Assembly (NCBI RefSeq): GCF_002101965.1
Contig: NZ_LQQA01000004.1
Location: 124,001 to 188,000 of the forward strand
Length of the DNA: 64,000 nucleotides
Reading direction: 5' to 3'
Source: Mycolicibacterium wolinskyi
GTDB taxonomy: Bacteria > Actinomycetota > Actinomycetes > Mycobacteriales > Mycobacteriaceae
Under the pieces are notes generated by a model. It had not been told where the DNA came from and did no database searches. It saw only the letters and a list, made by a program, of their open reading frames with translations. The first letter of the stretch is position 1. Each line of letters opens with the position of its first letter. Shown here in pieces: positions 37,113-46,236 of the stretch. Both the position numbers and the translations under genes were made by a program.

Positions 37113-37131
37113 GAAAGCTCGATTCTGATTC

Positions 37132-38223
37132 TCAGTACAGCGCGGAGGTGGTCTGTAGAAGCGGCAGCAACTCGTCACCGACCCTGCCGACCTCGGACTT
37201 GTACGGCGTATCGGACAACACGAAGTGAGTTACACCGAGTTCGGCGTAGCGCTGAAGTGCGGCACCGACATCAACGGCCGAACCGACGAGCCAGGTTGTC
37301 CCTGCACCACCGCCGCCATAGCGGCCGGGCGTGGTGTAGAGGCAGGTGTCGAGAACCTCGCCGCGTTCGGCGAGGTCGAGAAGACGTTGCTGACCCACAG
37401 CAGCACCCTGCCTGCGGCCGTGCAGATCAGGCCGCCCCGCGATCGAGGCGATCTTGGCTTCGGCGTCGCGCCAGGCCTGCTCGGTGGTGTCGCGGATCAG
37501 GGTGGTCACCCGTAATCCGAATTCGAGCGGAGCGTGTTCACGACCGAGCTTGTCCGACAGCGTCTTCAACCGGTCGATGCGCTCGGCGATCCCGTCGAGG
37601 GGTTCACCCCAGAACAACTGCACGTCCGCTTCGGCGACCGCGACGTGTTCAGCGGCTGTCGAGGCGCCACCGAAGTACAAACGGGGGTGGCGGCCCTGCT
37701 CGGCACCGAATACTCGGGGGGCCACCGTCGAATGTTCGACGCGGAAGAACTCGCCGTCGAAACTGACGTCTTCCTCGCGCCACAGGCGGCGAACCACCTG
37801 CAGGAACTCTCTGGTGCGGTCGTACCGACGAGACTTGTCGAATTCGCCGTCGCCGTATGCCGCCAGGTCGTCGGTGCCGCTGACGATGTTGATGAACAGC
37901 CGACCACGGCTGAGCTGATCGAGTGTTGCCGCCGCACTGGCGAAGTGGGCGGGATGCCAGTAGCCCGGCCGGATCGCCGCGAGTGGGGTGAAGGTGGAGG
38001 TGCGTGCCGCGATCGCGGTTGCGACGGTGAAGGTGTCGGGCCGACCCCACCCCGTGCCGATCAAGGCGCCCGCCCAGCCGTGCTGCTCGGCCCGGAGCGC
38101 GAGATCGACCGAGTAGTCCAGGGATCCCCAGCCATCGACCGTGTCGTCGCCGCGATGCCCGGGCTCGACGGTGTTCGGGATGTACCAGAGAAACTCGTGT
38201 CCGAGCCGGTCGGTAGTCGTCAT
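37132..38223 (-). CDS. SsuD-like FMN-dependent alkanesulfonate monooxygenase
   Basis: 363 residues from ATG at 38223, overlapping the FAD oxidoreductase stop as ATGA; a longer frame upstream is antisense to that gene. SsuD-like features are GALIGTGWGRPDTFTVATAIA, GYWHPAHFASAAATLDQLSRGRLFINIVSG, and LYFGGASTAAEHVAVAEADVQLFWGE. SsuD enzymes release sulfite from alkanesulfonates using reduced FMN and oxygen. It is the best sulfonate-specific candidate in the island. Confidence 0.9.
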   Translation of the reverse strand: MTTTDRLGHEFLWYIPNTVEPGHRGDDTVDGWGSLDYSVDLALRAEQHGWAGALIGTGWGRPDTFTVATAIAARTSTFTPLAAIRPGYWHPAHFASAAATLDQLSRGRLFINIVSGTDDLAAYGDGEFDKSRRYDRTREFLQVVRRLWREEDVSFDGEFFRVEHSTVAPRVFGAEQGRHPRLYFGGASTAAEHVAVAEADVQLFWGEPLDGIAERIDRLKTLSDKLGREHAPLEFGLRVTTLIRDTTEQAWRDAEAKIASIAGRPDLHGRRQGAAVGQQRLLDLAERGEVLDTCLYTTPGRYGGGGAGTTWLVGSAVDVGAALQRYAELGVTHFVLSDTPYKSEVGRVGDELLPLLQTTSALY

Positions 38224-39584
38224 CAGGCCCCCTTCGCGGCATGGAGATCGGCGAGAACGAGGTCTCTGGTGATGGCCTGAGCCAACCGCGGCACCCCGAT
38301 CCGCAAGCTCGGAATGTCGCCTACGGGGCGGCCGAAACTGACGTTCGCGCCGATGCTGAACACATGGATGTCGGCGAGCCACGGCGCCGATCCGGGCTGC
38401 TTTTCGGTGAACTCGTATCCGGGTCCCAGATACGGTGCCACTGCGAGGATGTCGTTCTCGAGCCCTTCCGGTGGTGTGTAGACGTCCTTCCACAGCGCGA
38501 TCTGCGGCGCGATGGTCGCGAGTTCGGGACGTGTGGACGGGTCCTGCTGGTAGCCCGTTCCGGCGATCACATAGTCGAACGTGCGCACACCGTCGGCCGC
38601 GTCCACCCGCACGCGGCCGCCCTGCTCGGTGGCCGACGACCACGCCGCCGACACGTGCAGGTGGTAGTTGTCGAAGACTGCGGCACGGGTGACCGAGTCC
38701 TCCGGGACGTTGGCGCCCTGCCGGGCCGCCGTGACGCGCTGTTCCCAGCGCTCCGCATCACTGAGGAGATGGAACACGTCCTGTGCCAACGGGTTGGGCC
38801 GGTTGGCGAGATTGGCGACGACGACAGCGGGACGGCGGGTGTACACGTGCACCTCGCCCGCACCCGCTTCCAACGCCGTGGCCGCGGTGTCATAGGCCGA
38901 GGCCGCGGCACCGAGGACGGCGACACTCTTGCCGCGCAGTGAGTCGAAGTCGATCGCGTCGGCGGTGTGCGCCCACAGCGCCGCGGGGAGATCACGAAGT
39001 TCGGCGGGGATGTAGGCACCGCCGGTGCCGGACACGCCACCGGCGAGGACCAGCTTGCGAGCGGTTTCGGTCCATCGATGGCCGTCTTGTTCCAGTGTCA
39101 GACGCAATCCCGTCTCGCCGGGCGCGATGTCGATGACGCGGATGCCGCGGCGAACCTCCACACCGACCTGCTCACGGAACCAGCTCAGGTAGTCCGCCCA
39201 GTCGGATGTGGCGATGCGGTCGATGTCATCGAAAGCCGCTGAACCGTAGATGCTTTCGAACCAAGCGCGAAACGTCAGTGCCGCGTTGCCCAGCTCGGGC
39301 CCCGAGATGGTCTTGCCCGTCCGCAGCGTGCGCATCCGTGCGCGGGACTGCCAGGCCAGATCGGACTCCTGTCGGCCCGCGTCGATGACGGTCACGTTCG
39401 CCACCCCTGCCCGCAGCAGGGCATGAGCCGTGGTGATGCCGGTCTGTCCACCGCCAATGATGGCCACATCGTGGTCGACGTCCTCGCGCGCCGCGATCCA
39501 GTTGTTGCCGTCGAGCCCGAGTAACCGTAACGATTCCTTCGCCGCGATATCCGCGCTCGCAATGCTCAGATCCTGTGTGGTCAT
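38223..39584 (-). CDS. FAD-dependent NAD(P)-binding oxidoreductase
   Basis: 453 residues. Two dinucleotide-binding motifs: FAD GGGQTGITTAHALLRAG near 45-61 and NAD(P)-site GAAASAYDTAATALEAG. It resembles class B flavin monooxygenases or lysine/ornithine hydroxylase-like proteins (DYVIAGTGYQQD). Whether it oxygenates or just reduces a substrate is unclear. Its ATG overlaps the stop of a truncated monooxygenase frame. It leads the run to SsuD-like, YcnI, CopC-CopD, MetQ-like and SDR genes. Confidence 0.85.
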   Translation of the reverse strand: MTTQDLSIASADIAAKESLRLLGLDGNNWIAAREDVDHDVAIIGGGQTGITTAHALLRAGVANVTVIDAGRQESDLAWQSRARMRTLRTGKTISGPELGNAALTFRAWFESIYGSAAFDDIDRIATSDWADYLSWFREQVGVEVRRGIRVIDIAPGETGLRLTLEQDGHRWTETARKLVLAGGVSGTGGAYIPAELRDLPAALWAHTADAIDFDSLRGKSVAVLGAAASAYDTAATALEAGAGEVHVYTRRPAVVVANLANRPNPLAQDVFHLLSDAERWEQRVTAARQGANVPEDSVTRAAVFDNYHLHVSAAWSSATEQGGRVRVDAADGVRTFDYVIAGTGYQQDPSTRPELATIAPQIALWKDVYTPPEGLENDILAVAPYLGPGYEFTEKQPGSAPWLADIHVFSIGANVSFGRPVGDIPSLRIGVPRLAQAITRDLVLADLHAAKGA

Positions 39585-39750
39585 CGGGACACCGCCTCGG
39601 CGAGTAGATGGGAATTGGCAGGCCGGCCCGCCAACACCGTCGACAGGGTCAGTGGTTCGAGCACGGGTCGCTCTCCGGCAGACGCCACGACGCCTCGTGG
39701 TGGCCCGTGCTCATGAGGAACGCGTTCAGGTGCAGCTGACGTCGACTCAC
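39581..39750 (-). pseudogene. NtaA-type monooxygenase remnant (both ends kept, middle deleted)
   Basis: From GTG at 39750 (preceded by GGAGG) the frame reads VSRRQLHLNAFLMSTGHHEA, then SWRLPESDPCSNH and a stop at 39649. This is the diagnostic N-terminus of NtaA/SnaA-type enzymes. After it, in another frame, a short tail LAGRPANSHLLAEAVSR ends at 39581 and overlaps the next ATG (ATGA). It resembles the C-terminal ends of this family. Most of the roughly 1.3-kb gene is missing. Confidence 0.7.
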
Positions 39751-39784
39751 CTGGGTGACCTCCAGACCGGATATGGTGAAATCT

Positions 39785-39800
39785 GTTGACTGGTCGCAAC
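39785..39800. promoter_or_regulatory. GTTGAC-TGGT-CGCAAC element
   Basis: A partial dyad GTTGAC...CGCAAC upstream of the remnant and FAD oxidoreductase operon, similar to dyads near 19,423 and 49,748. A regulator site is possible. Confidence 0.3.
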
Positions 39801-39886
39801 GTATCGACGAGGTGCGGAAAAAGCTCCGAACTTTCGCTACGGGAATGGTGTAGTGGAACTGCGTCTGTGCCGCGCCGCACCCGATT

Positions 39887-40819
39887 TCAAGAGGCGACGC
39901 TCAGCGCCTCATCGGACTGCACAGGCAGCGCTTCGTCCGCAATCGCCCGCAGTGTCCGCAGGATCAGCGAGATGTTCGGGTCGCGTTGCCGCCCGGCGCG
40001 GACGACGGCACTGATGGTCCGCCCGCCGAGATCCAGTCCCGGCACGATGAGACCTGCCAACTTCGCCGGGACCGACAGGCGGGGCACGATCGCCGACGCG
40101 ACCTCGGTTGCCGCGAGGTCACAGATATTCTGCGCTCCGATCAGCCGGTGCTTGACTTGTGGTGTGAAACCGGCGCTTTCGCCTGCCCGTATGACCGCGG
40201 CGCCGAGGCCGGAATTCTGGGGGCCGGTCACCCATGGTCCGTCGGCCAGTGCGGCAAGGCCCTGTTTACGGATCCTCAGGTGGGTATGTGTCGGCGCCAA
40301 CAGCACGAGCGGCTCGAACAGCAATGGCACGGTGTTCAAGCCCCCGGGGGAATCCTCGCCGACGAAGTCGTACTGGCAGGTGATCGCGACGTCGACCTCG
40401 CCTTGGCGCAGCAGGCGGATGGCAGCCGAACTTGACTCCTGCTGCACCTGCACCCGTAGATCCGGCGCCTCGCCACTGAGCCTTTGCATGAGCGGAACGG
40501 CCAGCGTCGGTATCCCCATGTTGAACGTGGCGATCGCGACCTGCCCGGCGACCCTGTCACTGGTTGCGGCGACGGCGCTCATGGCTTCGTCGACCGCGAC
40601 CAGCACGCGACGCACGTGCTCGGCGAGCACCTGGCCGCTACGAGTCAGTCCCAGAGTTCGGCCGTCGCGCCGGAACAGGACCGCGCCCGCCTCTTCTTCG
40701 AGCACGCGAAGTTGTTGGGATACGGCAGAACTCGTGATGTTGCGCCGCTCCGCTACGGCGGTGACCGAACCCAGGTCGGCCAGGTCGGACAGCAGCATCA
40801 TGCGGCGTAAGTCCAGCAT
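39887..40819 (-). CDS. LysR family transcriptional regulator
   Basis: 310 residues from ATG at 40819. The LysR winged helix-turn-helix is at 1-60 (LSDLADLGSVTAVAERRNITSSAVSQQLRVLEEEAG). A type-2 periplasmic-binding-like effector domain follows (GQVAIATFNMGIPTLAVPLMQRL). In Gram-positive and Gram-negative bacteria LysR proteins of the CysB/Cbl and SsuR type often govern sulfonate genes, so it is a candidate regulator of the neighbouring operons. It lies upstream of, and on the same strand as, the FAD oxidoreductase run. Confidence 0.9.
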   Translation of the reverse strand: MLDLRRMMLLSDLADLGSVTAVAERRNITSSAVSQQLRVLEEEAGAVLFRRDGRTLGLTRSGQVLAEHVRRVLVAVDEAMSAVAATSDRVAGQVAIATFNMGIPTLAVPLMQRLSGEAPDLRVQVQQESSSAAIRLLRQGEVDVAITCQYDFVGEDSPGGLNTVPLLFEPLVLLAPTHTHLRIRKQGLAALADGPWVTGPQNSGLGAAVIRAGESAGFTPQVKHRLIGAQNICDLAATEVASAIVPRLSVPAKLAGLIVPGLDLGGRTISAVVRAGRQRDPNISLILRTLRAIADEALPVQSDEALSVAS

Positions 40820-41347
40820 CAGGTACTCCCTGCGCTGGCACGTGCCGGAAGGGTGGTGATCCACGTGATTGACATTGGGACCTCGTCAGCGTTGGTGCGA
40901 TTGCGGCGGACACAACTGACGGGCAGTGTGTCGATTAGTGTTGTCGTTCGTGACCGGGCAGCCGAAGCAGGCTCAGCGACAACAGATCGCGCTACAGTCG
41001 CGCATGAGATCGACGTGCAGCATGGTGATGAGGTCCGTCGAGTTCACAAGACCAAATGATGGCAGACGAACGTCCGTGGGTGCCGGCGTTCTGCGCCGAC
41101 CGCCGCGGTTGTGGGTGGTTTGAGCAGGCCTTATGTCGTCGAGCCCGCAGGAATCACGGCGGTTGTAATTCCAGCGTCGTCAAGGCACGTCGCGTCTCGA
41201 CAACTGCGGAGTTGCGGGGGACATTAAGCCTTGCTGAAAGGTTCCGGTAGCAGAAGACGGTTGTTTGCGCCGACGGCCGAACCGACGCTGACCAGAGCGA
41301 GGCGGACCGCGCTCGCCAGACAACACCTCGATACAGGAGTCAGCCAG
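40820..41347. other. intergenic region upstream of the TauD-like gene
   Basis: 528 bases with no firmly supported gene. It contains a 64-codon ORF at 41056-41250 starting MMADERPWVPAFCADRRGC, with four cysteines. That could be a small metal-binding or leader ORF, or chance. An ATTAAGCC element lies at 41223-41230, resembling TTAA elements upstream of the Opp-type operons. Confidence 0.4.
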
Positions 41348-42301
41348 ATGACCGACCTCTCCGAACGAGCTACCGCAAGCAGCCCCGTCACCGAAACCGG
41401 CCTGGACGTCGTTCCCCTCGCCGGCTACATCGGCGCAGAGATCCGCGGGGTCGATCTCCGTGGCGATCTGGAGCCCAGTGTGGTCGAGGAGATCCGGGGC
41501 GCGCTCCACACCCACAAGGTGATCTTCTTCCGCGACCAGGAGATCGGCCACGCCGAGCAGATCGCGTTCGCGCGGCGGTTCGGCCGCGTCACCCCGGCCC
41601 ATCCGCATGAGGAGGAGCCGCCGGAGGGCTTTCCGGAAATCCTGCCGATCGACAGCCGTCGCTATGAGCGTCACCTCGGCCGCAAGCGCACGTCGTACGA
41701 CAACAGCTGGCACACCGACGTGACGGCACTGGTGAACCCGCCCGCGGCCTCGATCCTGCGTGCCCACATCCTGCCCCCGTACGGCGGCGACACGGCATGG
41801 ACCAATCTGGTCGCCGCATACGAGAACCTGCCGAAGGAATTGCGCGAGTTCGCCGACAAACTCGACATCAAGCATCAGTTCAACACCAGGGCGGTTGCGG
41901 GCAGCCAGCGCGACCGCAAAGTCCGGGAGGCCAACCTCGTCGCATACCACCCCGCCGTCAGGGTGCACCCCGTCACCGGTGAGCGGGCCCTGTTCGTCAG
42001 TCCCGGGTTCACGCGTGGTGCCCGGGAGATCCGTGGCTTCAGCCCATCTCAGAGCGAGGCGATTCTCAAGCTTTTCTGGGAGGAAGCCACCCGAACCGAA
42101 TTCACCGTGCGTTTCCGTTGGGCGCCTGGCAGTGTCGCGTTCTGGGACAACCGGGCGACGGCACACCTGGCCATCCCGGACGCCGGCCATCTCGATTACG
42201 ACCGCGTCCTCTACCGTGTGACACTCGAGGGGGACATACCCAAGGGCGTCGACGGCCGCGAATCCGAACTGGTGTCCGGCGAGCCGTTCCACGGCTCCTG
42301 A
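41348..42301 (+). CDS. TauD/TfdA family 2-oxoglutarate-dependent dioxygenase
   Basis: 317 residues from ATG at 41348 with AGGAG eight bases upstream. The Fe(II) triad is H122 and D124 (SWHTDVT) and H273 (NRATAHLAIPD), with R290 as the 2-oxoglutarate-binding Arg. Enzymes of this group hydroxylate taurine, alkylsulfatases' substrates or phenoxy acids, releasing sulfite or sulfate in sulfur starvation. A sulfonate or sulfate ester is likely here by context. It is followed 33 bases later by an aldo/keto reductase that could reduce the aldehyde product. Confidence 0.92.
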   Translation: MTDLSERATASSPVTETGLDVVPLAGYIGAEIRGVDLRGDLEPSVVEEIRGALHTHKVIFFRDQEIGHAEQIAFARRFGRVTPAHPHEEEPPEGFPEILPIDSRRYERHLGRKRTSYDNSWHTDVTALVNPPAASILRAHILPPYGGDTAWTNLVAAYENLPKELREFADKLDIKHQFNTRAVAGSQRDRKVREANLVAYHPAVRVHPVTGERALFVSPGFTRGAREIRGFSPSQSEAILKLFWEEATRTEFTVRFRWAPGSVAFWDNRATAHLAIPDAGHLDYDRVLYRVTLEGDIPKGVDGRESELVSGEPFHGS

Positions 42302-42334
42302 ACCCACCTGCCCTGCAAAGAGAAACGGATCATA

Positions 42335-43348
42335 ATGTCAGTCGCGCTACCCAGCACAGACCATCGACAACTAGGCGCGAACGGGCCGGTCGTCTCGCCA
42401 ATCGGGCTCGGCTTCATGAGCTTTCGCACGGGCGCCGGGCCCGAAGACGAGAAGCAGGCCAAAGAACTCGTCGACACGGCCATCGATCTCGGTGTGACCC
42501 TGTTCGACACCGCCGACGTCTACGGTCCCGAGTTCAGCGAGATCCTGCTCGGCAAGGCGATCCGCGGAAGACGGGATTCCCTCGTCATCGCAACGAAGTT
42601 CGGTAACGCCCTCGACCGGGACACCAACCCGAATGCCCGTGCACTCGACGGCCGGCCGGAGTATGTCCGCACCGCGATCGACGGCTCGCTGCGCCGCCTC
42701 GGAATCGACCACGTCGACCTGTACTACCAGCATCGCGTTGACCCCGAAGTGCCGATCGAGGACACCGTCGGCGCCCTCAAGGAACTCGTCGAGGCGGGAA
42801 AGATCCGCTACATCGGATTGTCGGAGCCCGGCCCGCAGACGTTGCGACGCGCGCACGCCGTACATCCGATCGCCGCGATCCAGAACGAATGGTCATTGTT
42901 CACCAGGGATATCGAAAACGACACCGCGCCGATCGCGCGCGAACTCGGCATCGGGATCGTGCCGTACTCCCCGCTGGGGCGGGGCTGGCTGACCGGGCGG
43001 GTGCGTACCACCGCCGACGTCAAGGGCGTCCAGAGCCGCCACCCACGGTTCGGTGCCGACGTGTTCGACCGCAACCGTGCCCTGGCCGACAACGTCGCCG
43101 CCGTCGCGGCTGGGATCGGGGTACAACCCAGCCAGGTCGCCCTGGCGTGGGTGCTGTCGCGCGGGCATGACGTGGTGCCCATTCCCGGTACCCGGCATGC
43201 CGAGTACTTACGGGAGAACATCGGCGCCTTGAGCGTCGAGCTCGCTGACGAACATCTCGAACGGCTCGGCACCATTGCCGAGGGAGTGGGTGGCCACCGG
43301 TCCATCCGGCCCGAGCACCTGGGCACCGAGGCTCCGGCCGCGCCCTGA
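42335..43348 (+). CDS. aldo/keto reductase
   Basis: 337 residues. Tetrad: Asp and Tyr in LFDTADVYGPEFSE, Lys in ATKFGNA, His in YYQHRVDPEVPIEDT. The cofactor-binding end is VPIPGTRHAEYLREN. Resembles the AKR13-type proteins common in actinobacteria. In an operon with the TauD-like dioxygenase, so removal of an aldehyde generated by dioxygenase cleavage is a reasonable role, though inferred. Confidence 0.9.
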   Translation: MSVALPSTDHRQLGANGPVVSPIGLGFMSFRTGAGPEDEKQAKELVDTAIDLGVTLFDTADVYGPEFSEILLGKAIRGRRDSLVIATKFGNALDRDTNPNARALDGRPEYVRTAIDGSLRRLGIDHVDLYYQHRVDPEVPIEDTVGALKELVEAGKIRYIGLSEPGPQTLRRAHAVHPIAAIQNEWSLFTRDIENDTAPIARELGIGIVPYSPLGRGWLTGRVRTTADVKGVQSRHPRFGADVFDRNRALADNVAAVAAGIGVQPSQVALAWVLSRGHDVVPIPGTRHAEYLRENIGALSVELADEHLERLGTIAEGVGGHRSIRPEHLGTEAPAAP

Positions 43349-43361
43349 CCTCGTGCCGAAC

Positions 43362-43408
43362 GTGAAGAAGATGGCGAGATTTTCCGGAAATCTCGCCATC
43401 TTCTTCAC
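43362..43408. terminator. bidirectional terminator with a perfect 21-base stem
   Basis: Arms at 43362-43382 (GTGAAGAAGATGGCGAGATTT) and 43388-43408 are perfectly complementary, with loop TCCGG. The element lies between two convergent genes (stops at 43348 and 43426). The A-rich and T-rich arm ends give a run of A/T on either side, suited to stopping both transcripts. Confidence 0.75.
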
Positions 43409-43425
43409 ACTGGGCGCCGACCGAA

Positions 43426-44586
43426 TCAGAAGAATCCGCTGTCGGGAAGCGGCGCCCCGTTTACTGCGATATCTCCGAGGACGCGGGCCTTGTACACGGT
43501 CGGGTTGTGGGAGAACAAGGTCCGCAGATTGCGCCAGTGCCGGTCGAGGTGTGCCGTCGAGCGGGCTGAGGATGCCCCGCCGACGTCGAAGATCCGCGAG
43601 GCCGCGCGCAGCGCAGGTTCTTCGATCGCGACCTTGACCCGTGCGGCCGCGATCGAAGCCTTGGCCTCCAGCGCAGCGTCGATTCCGTTGACCCGGGCGG
43701 CGTCCAGCGCGGGTGCCAGTTCTGTTGCGGCGCGCAGAACCACCGCCTCGGCGGCGTACGCGGCCGCGTCGATCTCGCCGACGATCTCGAGCAGTTGCGG
43801 GTCGCGCGCGGGGGCGTCGGCGGTCGCGAATGTGTAGGTACGGTGCCGCTCTCGTACGAGTGTGGCCGCCTCGGACGCGACGCTGCGCAGGATCCCCGCC
43901 GCGATCGCGTGCAGGTACAACTGGACCAGGGCGCCACGCGCCCGGTCGACGCCCACGTTGGTGCCCAGCGTGAGCACCTCGTCGTCCGACACCGCGACAT
44001 CCTCGAAGACGGTTGTCCCGCTACCGGTATGACGTTGGCCCACGCCATCCCAATCGTCGAGATGGACGACCCCGGTGCGGTCTGCGGGGACCACAGCCGC
44101 AACGGGCGCGCCGTCTTCGTTCTCGGCTGTCACCCGCAGGTAGTCCGAGAACTGGGCACCGGTGCTGTAGAACTTGCGGCCGCGCAACCGCAAACCGCCG
44201 GCTTCCCGAGTCAGTTTGGTGTCATAGCTCTGGCCACCGACGCTGCGCGTGGTCTGTTCGGAGCTCACCCCGCCGATCAGGCGGCCCTCGGCGATCACCG
44301 AGATCCACCGGTGCTTGGCCGCGGTGACCGGGACGCGCTGGAGCTCTTCGGCATTGGCGAAGTGCACGCGCAGAATGTGGGCCAGGTCGGGATCGGCCTC
44401 GGCCAGTGAGATCAGGAACTCGAAGAACTGCGGCACCGTGTAGTCACCGCCGCCGTATTCCGCGGCGAGGCGCACCGCACCCAGTCGGTTTTCACGCACG
44501 AGTTTCAGCCCGAGGCCGGGTGGTTCGTTGCCACCCTCATTCAGACGGCGGCGGTAGTCTGCAGCGATCTCGCCGAAAACAGTCAT
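43426..44586 (-). CDS. DszC/SfnB-like flavin-dependent monooxygenase (acyl-CoA dehydrogenase fold)
   Basis: 386 residues. N-terminal GAVRLAAEYGGGDYTVPQFFEFL, central LDDWDGVGQRHTGSGTT and C-terminal HLDRHWRNLRTLFSHNP match the DszC branch and the protein at 11.5-12.7 kb. It is the last gene of the second Opp-type operon, three bases after the binding-protein stop. It probably oxidises a sulfur atom using reduced flavin. Confidence 0.85.
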   Translation of the reverse strand: MTVFGEIAADYRRRLNEGGNEPPGLGLKLVRENRLGAVRLAAEYGGGDYTVPQFFEFLISLAEADPDLAHILRVHFANAEELQRVPVTAAKHRWISVIAEGRLIGGVSSEQTTRSVGGQSYDTKLTREAGGLRLRGRKFYSTGAQFSDYLRVTAENEDGAPVAAVVPADRTGVVHLDDWDGVGQRHTGSGTTVFEDVAVSDDEVLTLGTNVGVDRARGALVQLYLHAIAAGILRSVASEAATLVRERHRTYTFATADAPARDPQLLEIVGEIDAAAYAAEAVVLRAATELAPALDAARVNGIDAALEAKASIAAARVKVAIEEPALRAASRIFDVGGASSARSTAHLDRHWRNLRTLFSHNPTVYKARVLGDIAVNGAPLPDSGFF

Positions 44587-44589
44587 TTG

Positions 44590-46236
44590 TCAGTCCTTTC
44601 CGGGGCCGGCAGGCGCGGACCCGTCGATCCAGGTGTCGTAGAACCACGGCACCGAGTTGGCGGCGTTGGCGAATCCCCGCACCCGCGGCGCGACGGCGAA
44701 GATCTGGGTGTCCTCCAGCAGTGGAATGGAGTACGCGTTGTCGATCACGTAGTTGTTGTATTCCTGCAGCAACTTGAGCCGTTGCGCCGGATCGGTGGCG
44801 CTGATCTGGGCCCGCAGCAGGCGGTCGATCGTCGGGTCAGAACCCTCCAGCGCATACAGATCACCGCCCTCGCTGTCGTAGTTCTGCCACAGACGCACCG
44901 GGTCGGCGGTAGGCCATCCGTTGCGGCGCAAGCCCACTGAGTCCTCGATGCTGGCGGTCGGATAGTTGGCGAAATCGGTCTGGCGGATCACCAACCGGAT
45001 GCCGATCCGTCGGAGCTGGCGTTGGATCAGCTCGTACATCGGTTTGGCCGTGTGGTCATAGACGTCGACGTAGATCTTCACTGCGAGCTCTTGGCCGTCC
45101 TTGGTCCGGTACCCGTCGTCGTTGACGTGCGTCCACCCGGAGGCCTCGAGCCGGCGAACGGCCTCGGCGGGGTCGTAGCGCACCGCGTCGCTGCGGTCGG
45201 TGTAGCCGGGGAAGTTCTTGGTGACGATGTTCTGCGCGGCCTTCCAGTTGTCGGTGTAGAGGGTGTGCAAAATCTCGTCACGGTCGATGCCGTAGCCGAT
45301 CGCCTTGCGGACGTTGATGTCTTTCAGGTGCGGCGCTGTCTGGCGGACGTCTAGAGTGTTGGCCAATCCCGGTGTCCGCAGCCCGCGCACGTCGAAACCT
45401 TCCGCGGCCAGCAGGCGTTCGTCCGGCGGCTGGGAGTAGCGGATCGCATCGGCTTGACCGGCCCGCAGGGCGCCGACCCGCACACTGTCCTCGGTGACCG
45501 GGATGACGGTGATGGTGTCCAGGTACGCCTCGCCCTGGTGCGGTGCGGTGGCAGGCGCCCAGTTGTAGCCACGTCGTTTGGACAGGACGATCTGCTTGTC
45601 CGGGATCTCGGAGGTGGCATAGAACGGTCCGGATCCGATCAGGTTGGTGACGACCGACTGCTGCTCCTTGCTGGCGTCGATCGTGGCGTCGGCGACCAGC
45701 CCGGCGGTGTTGAGCGTCAGGACGGCGATGAACGGCGCGTACGGCTCGGCCAGCGTGACGCGGACGAGGCGGCGGCTGTTGTCGGCTGTGACCGATTTGA
45801 CCTTGGGAAAGTAGGTATTTCGCGTGATGCCTTTGGCTTTGTCGCCGTTCGCTTGCCAGTCCAGGTTCCGCCGCACCGATTCGGCATCCAGGACCTGGCC
45901 GTCGCTGTAGGTGACGCCTTCGCGGATGGTGAACTCGTAGACCAGCTGGGAATCGTCGATGGTCCAGCGCTCGGCGATCCAGGGCACGAACTCGAAGGTC
46001 TTCGGATCCTGATACACGAGTCGATCCAGCATCTGGTCCTTGAGCAGGCTGTTCTGCCAGTAGCTGACCTGGATCTGAAGGGATGCCGGGGCTTCCGCGT
46101 CCAGATAGGTCAGGTGGCCGCCGCGGGTGCCCGCCGGGGCCGGACGTTGATCGGGGTCGGAGCCGCATGCGACCAACCCGGACGTGACGACCGACACCGC
46201 CGCCACGAGTGCGGCCACTCGTCGCCGCGTGCTCAT
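44590..46236 (-). CDS. Opp/Dpp-type (family 5) substrate-binding lipoprotein
   Basis: 548 residues. N-terminal signal with basic start (MSTRRR), lipobox LVAC and lipidated C24. SBP_bac_5 domain: GGHLTYLDAEAPASL, GVTYSDGQVLDAESVRRNLDW, YDPAEAVRRLEASGW. No twin-arginine motif of the RRxFL type, unlike its paralogue at 17.6 kb. The start overlaps the ATPase stop (ATGA). It is last but one in the operon, after the transporter core. Confidence 0.93.
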   Translation of the reverse strand: MSTRRRVAALVAAVSVVTSGLVACGSDPDQRPAPAGTRGGHLTYLDAEAPASLQIQVSYWQNSLLKDQMLDRLVYQDPKTFEFVPWIAERWTIDDSQLVYEFTIREGVTYSDGQVLDAESVRRNLDWQANGDKAKGITRNTYFPKVKSVTADNSRRLVRVTLAEPYAPFIAVLTLNTAGLVADATIDASKEQQSVVTNLIGSGPFYATSEIPDKQIVLSKRRGYNWAPATAPHQGEAYLDTITVIPVTEDSVRVGALRAGQADAIRYSQPPDERLLAAEGFDVRGLRTPGLANTLDVRQTAPHLKDINVRKAIGYGIDRDEILHTLYTDNWKAAQNIVTKNFPGYTDRSDAVRYDPAEAVRRLEASGWTHVNDDGYRTKDGQELAVKIYVDVYDHTAKPMYELIQRQLRRIGIRLVIRQTDFANYPTASIEDSVGLRRNGWPTADPVRLWQNYDSEGGDLYALEGSDPTIDRLLRAQISATDPAQRLKLLQEYNNYVIDNAYSIPLLEDTQIFAVAPRVRGFANAANSVPWFYDTWIDGSAPAGPGKD

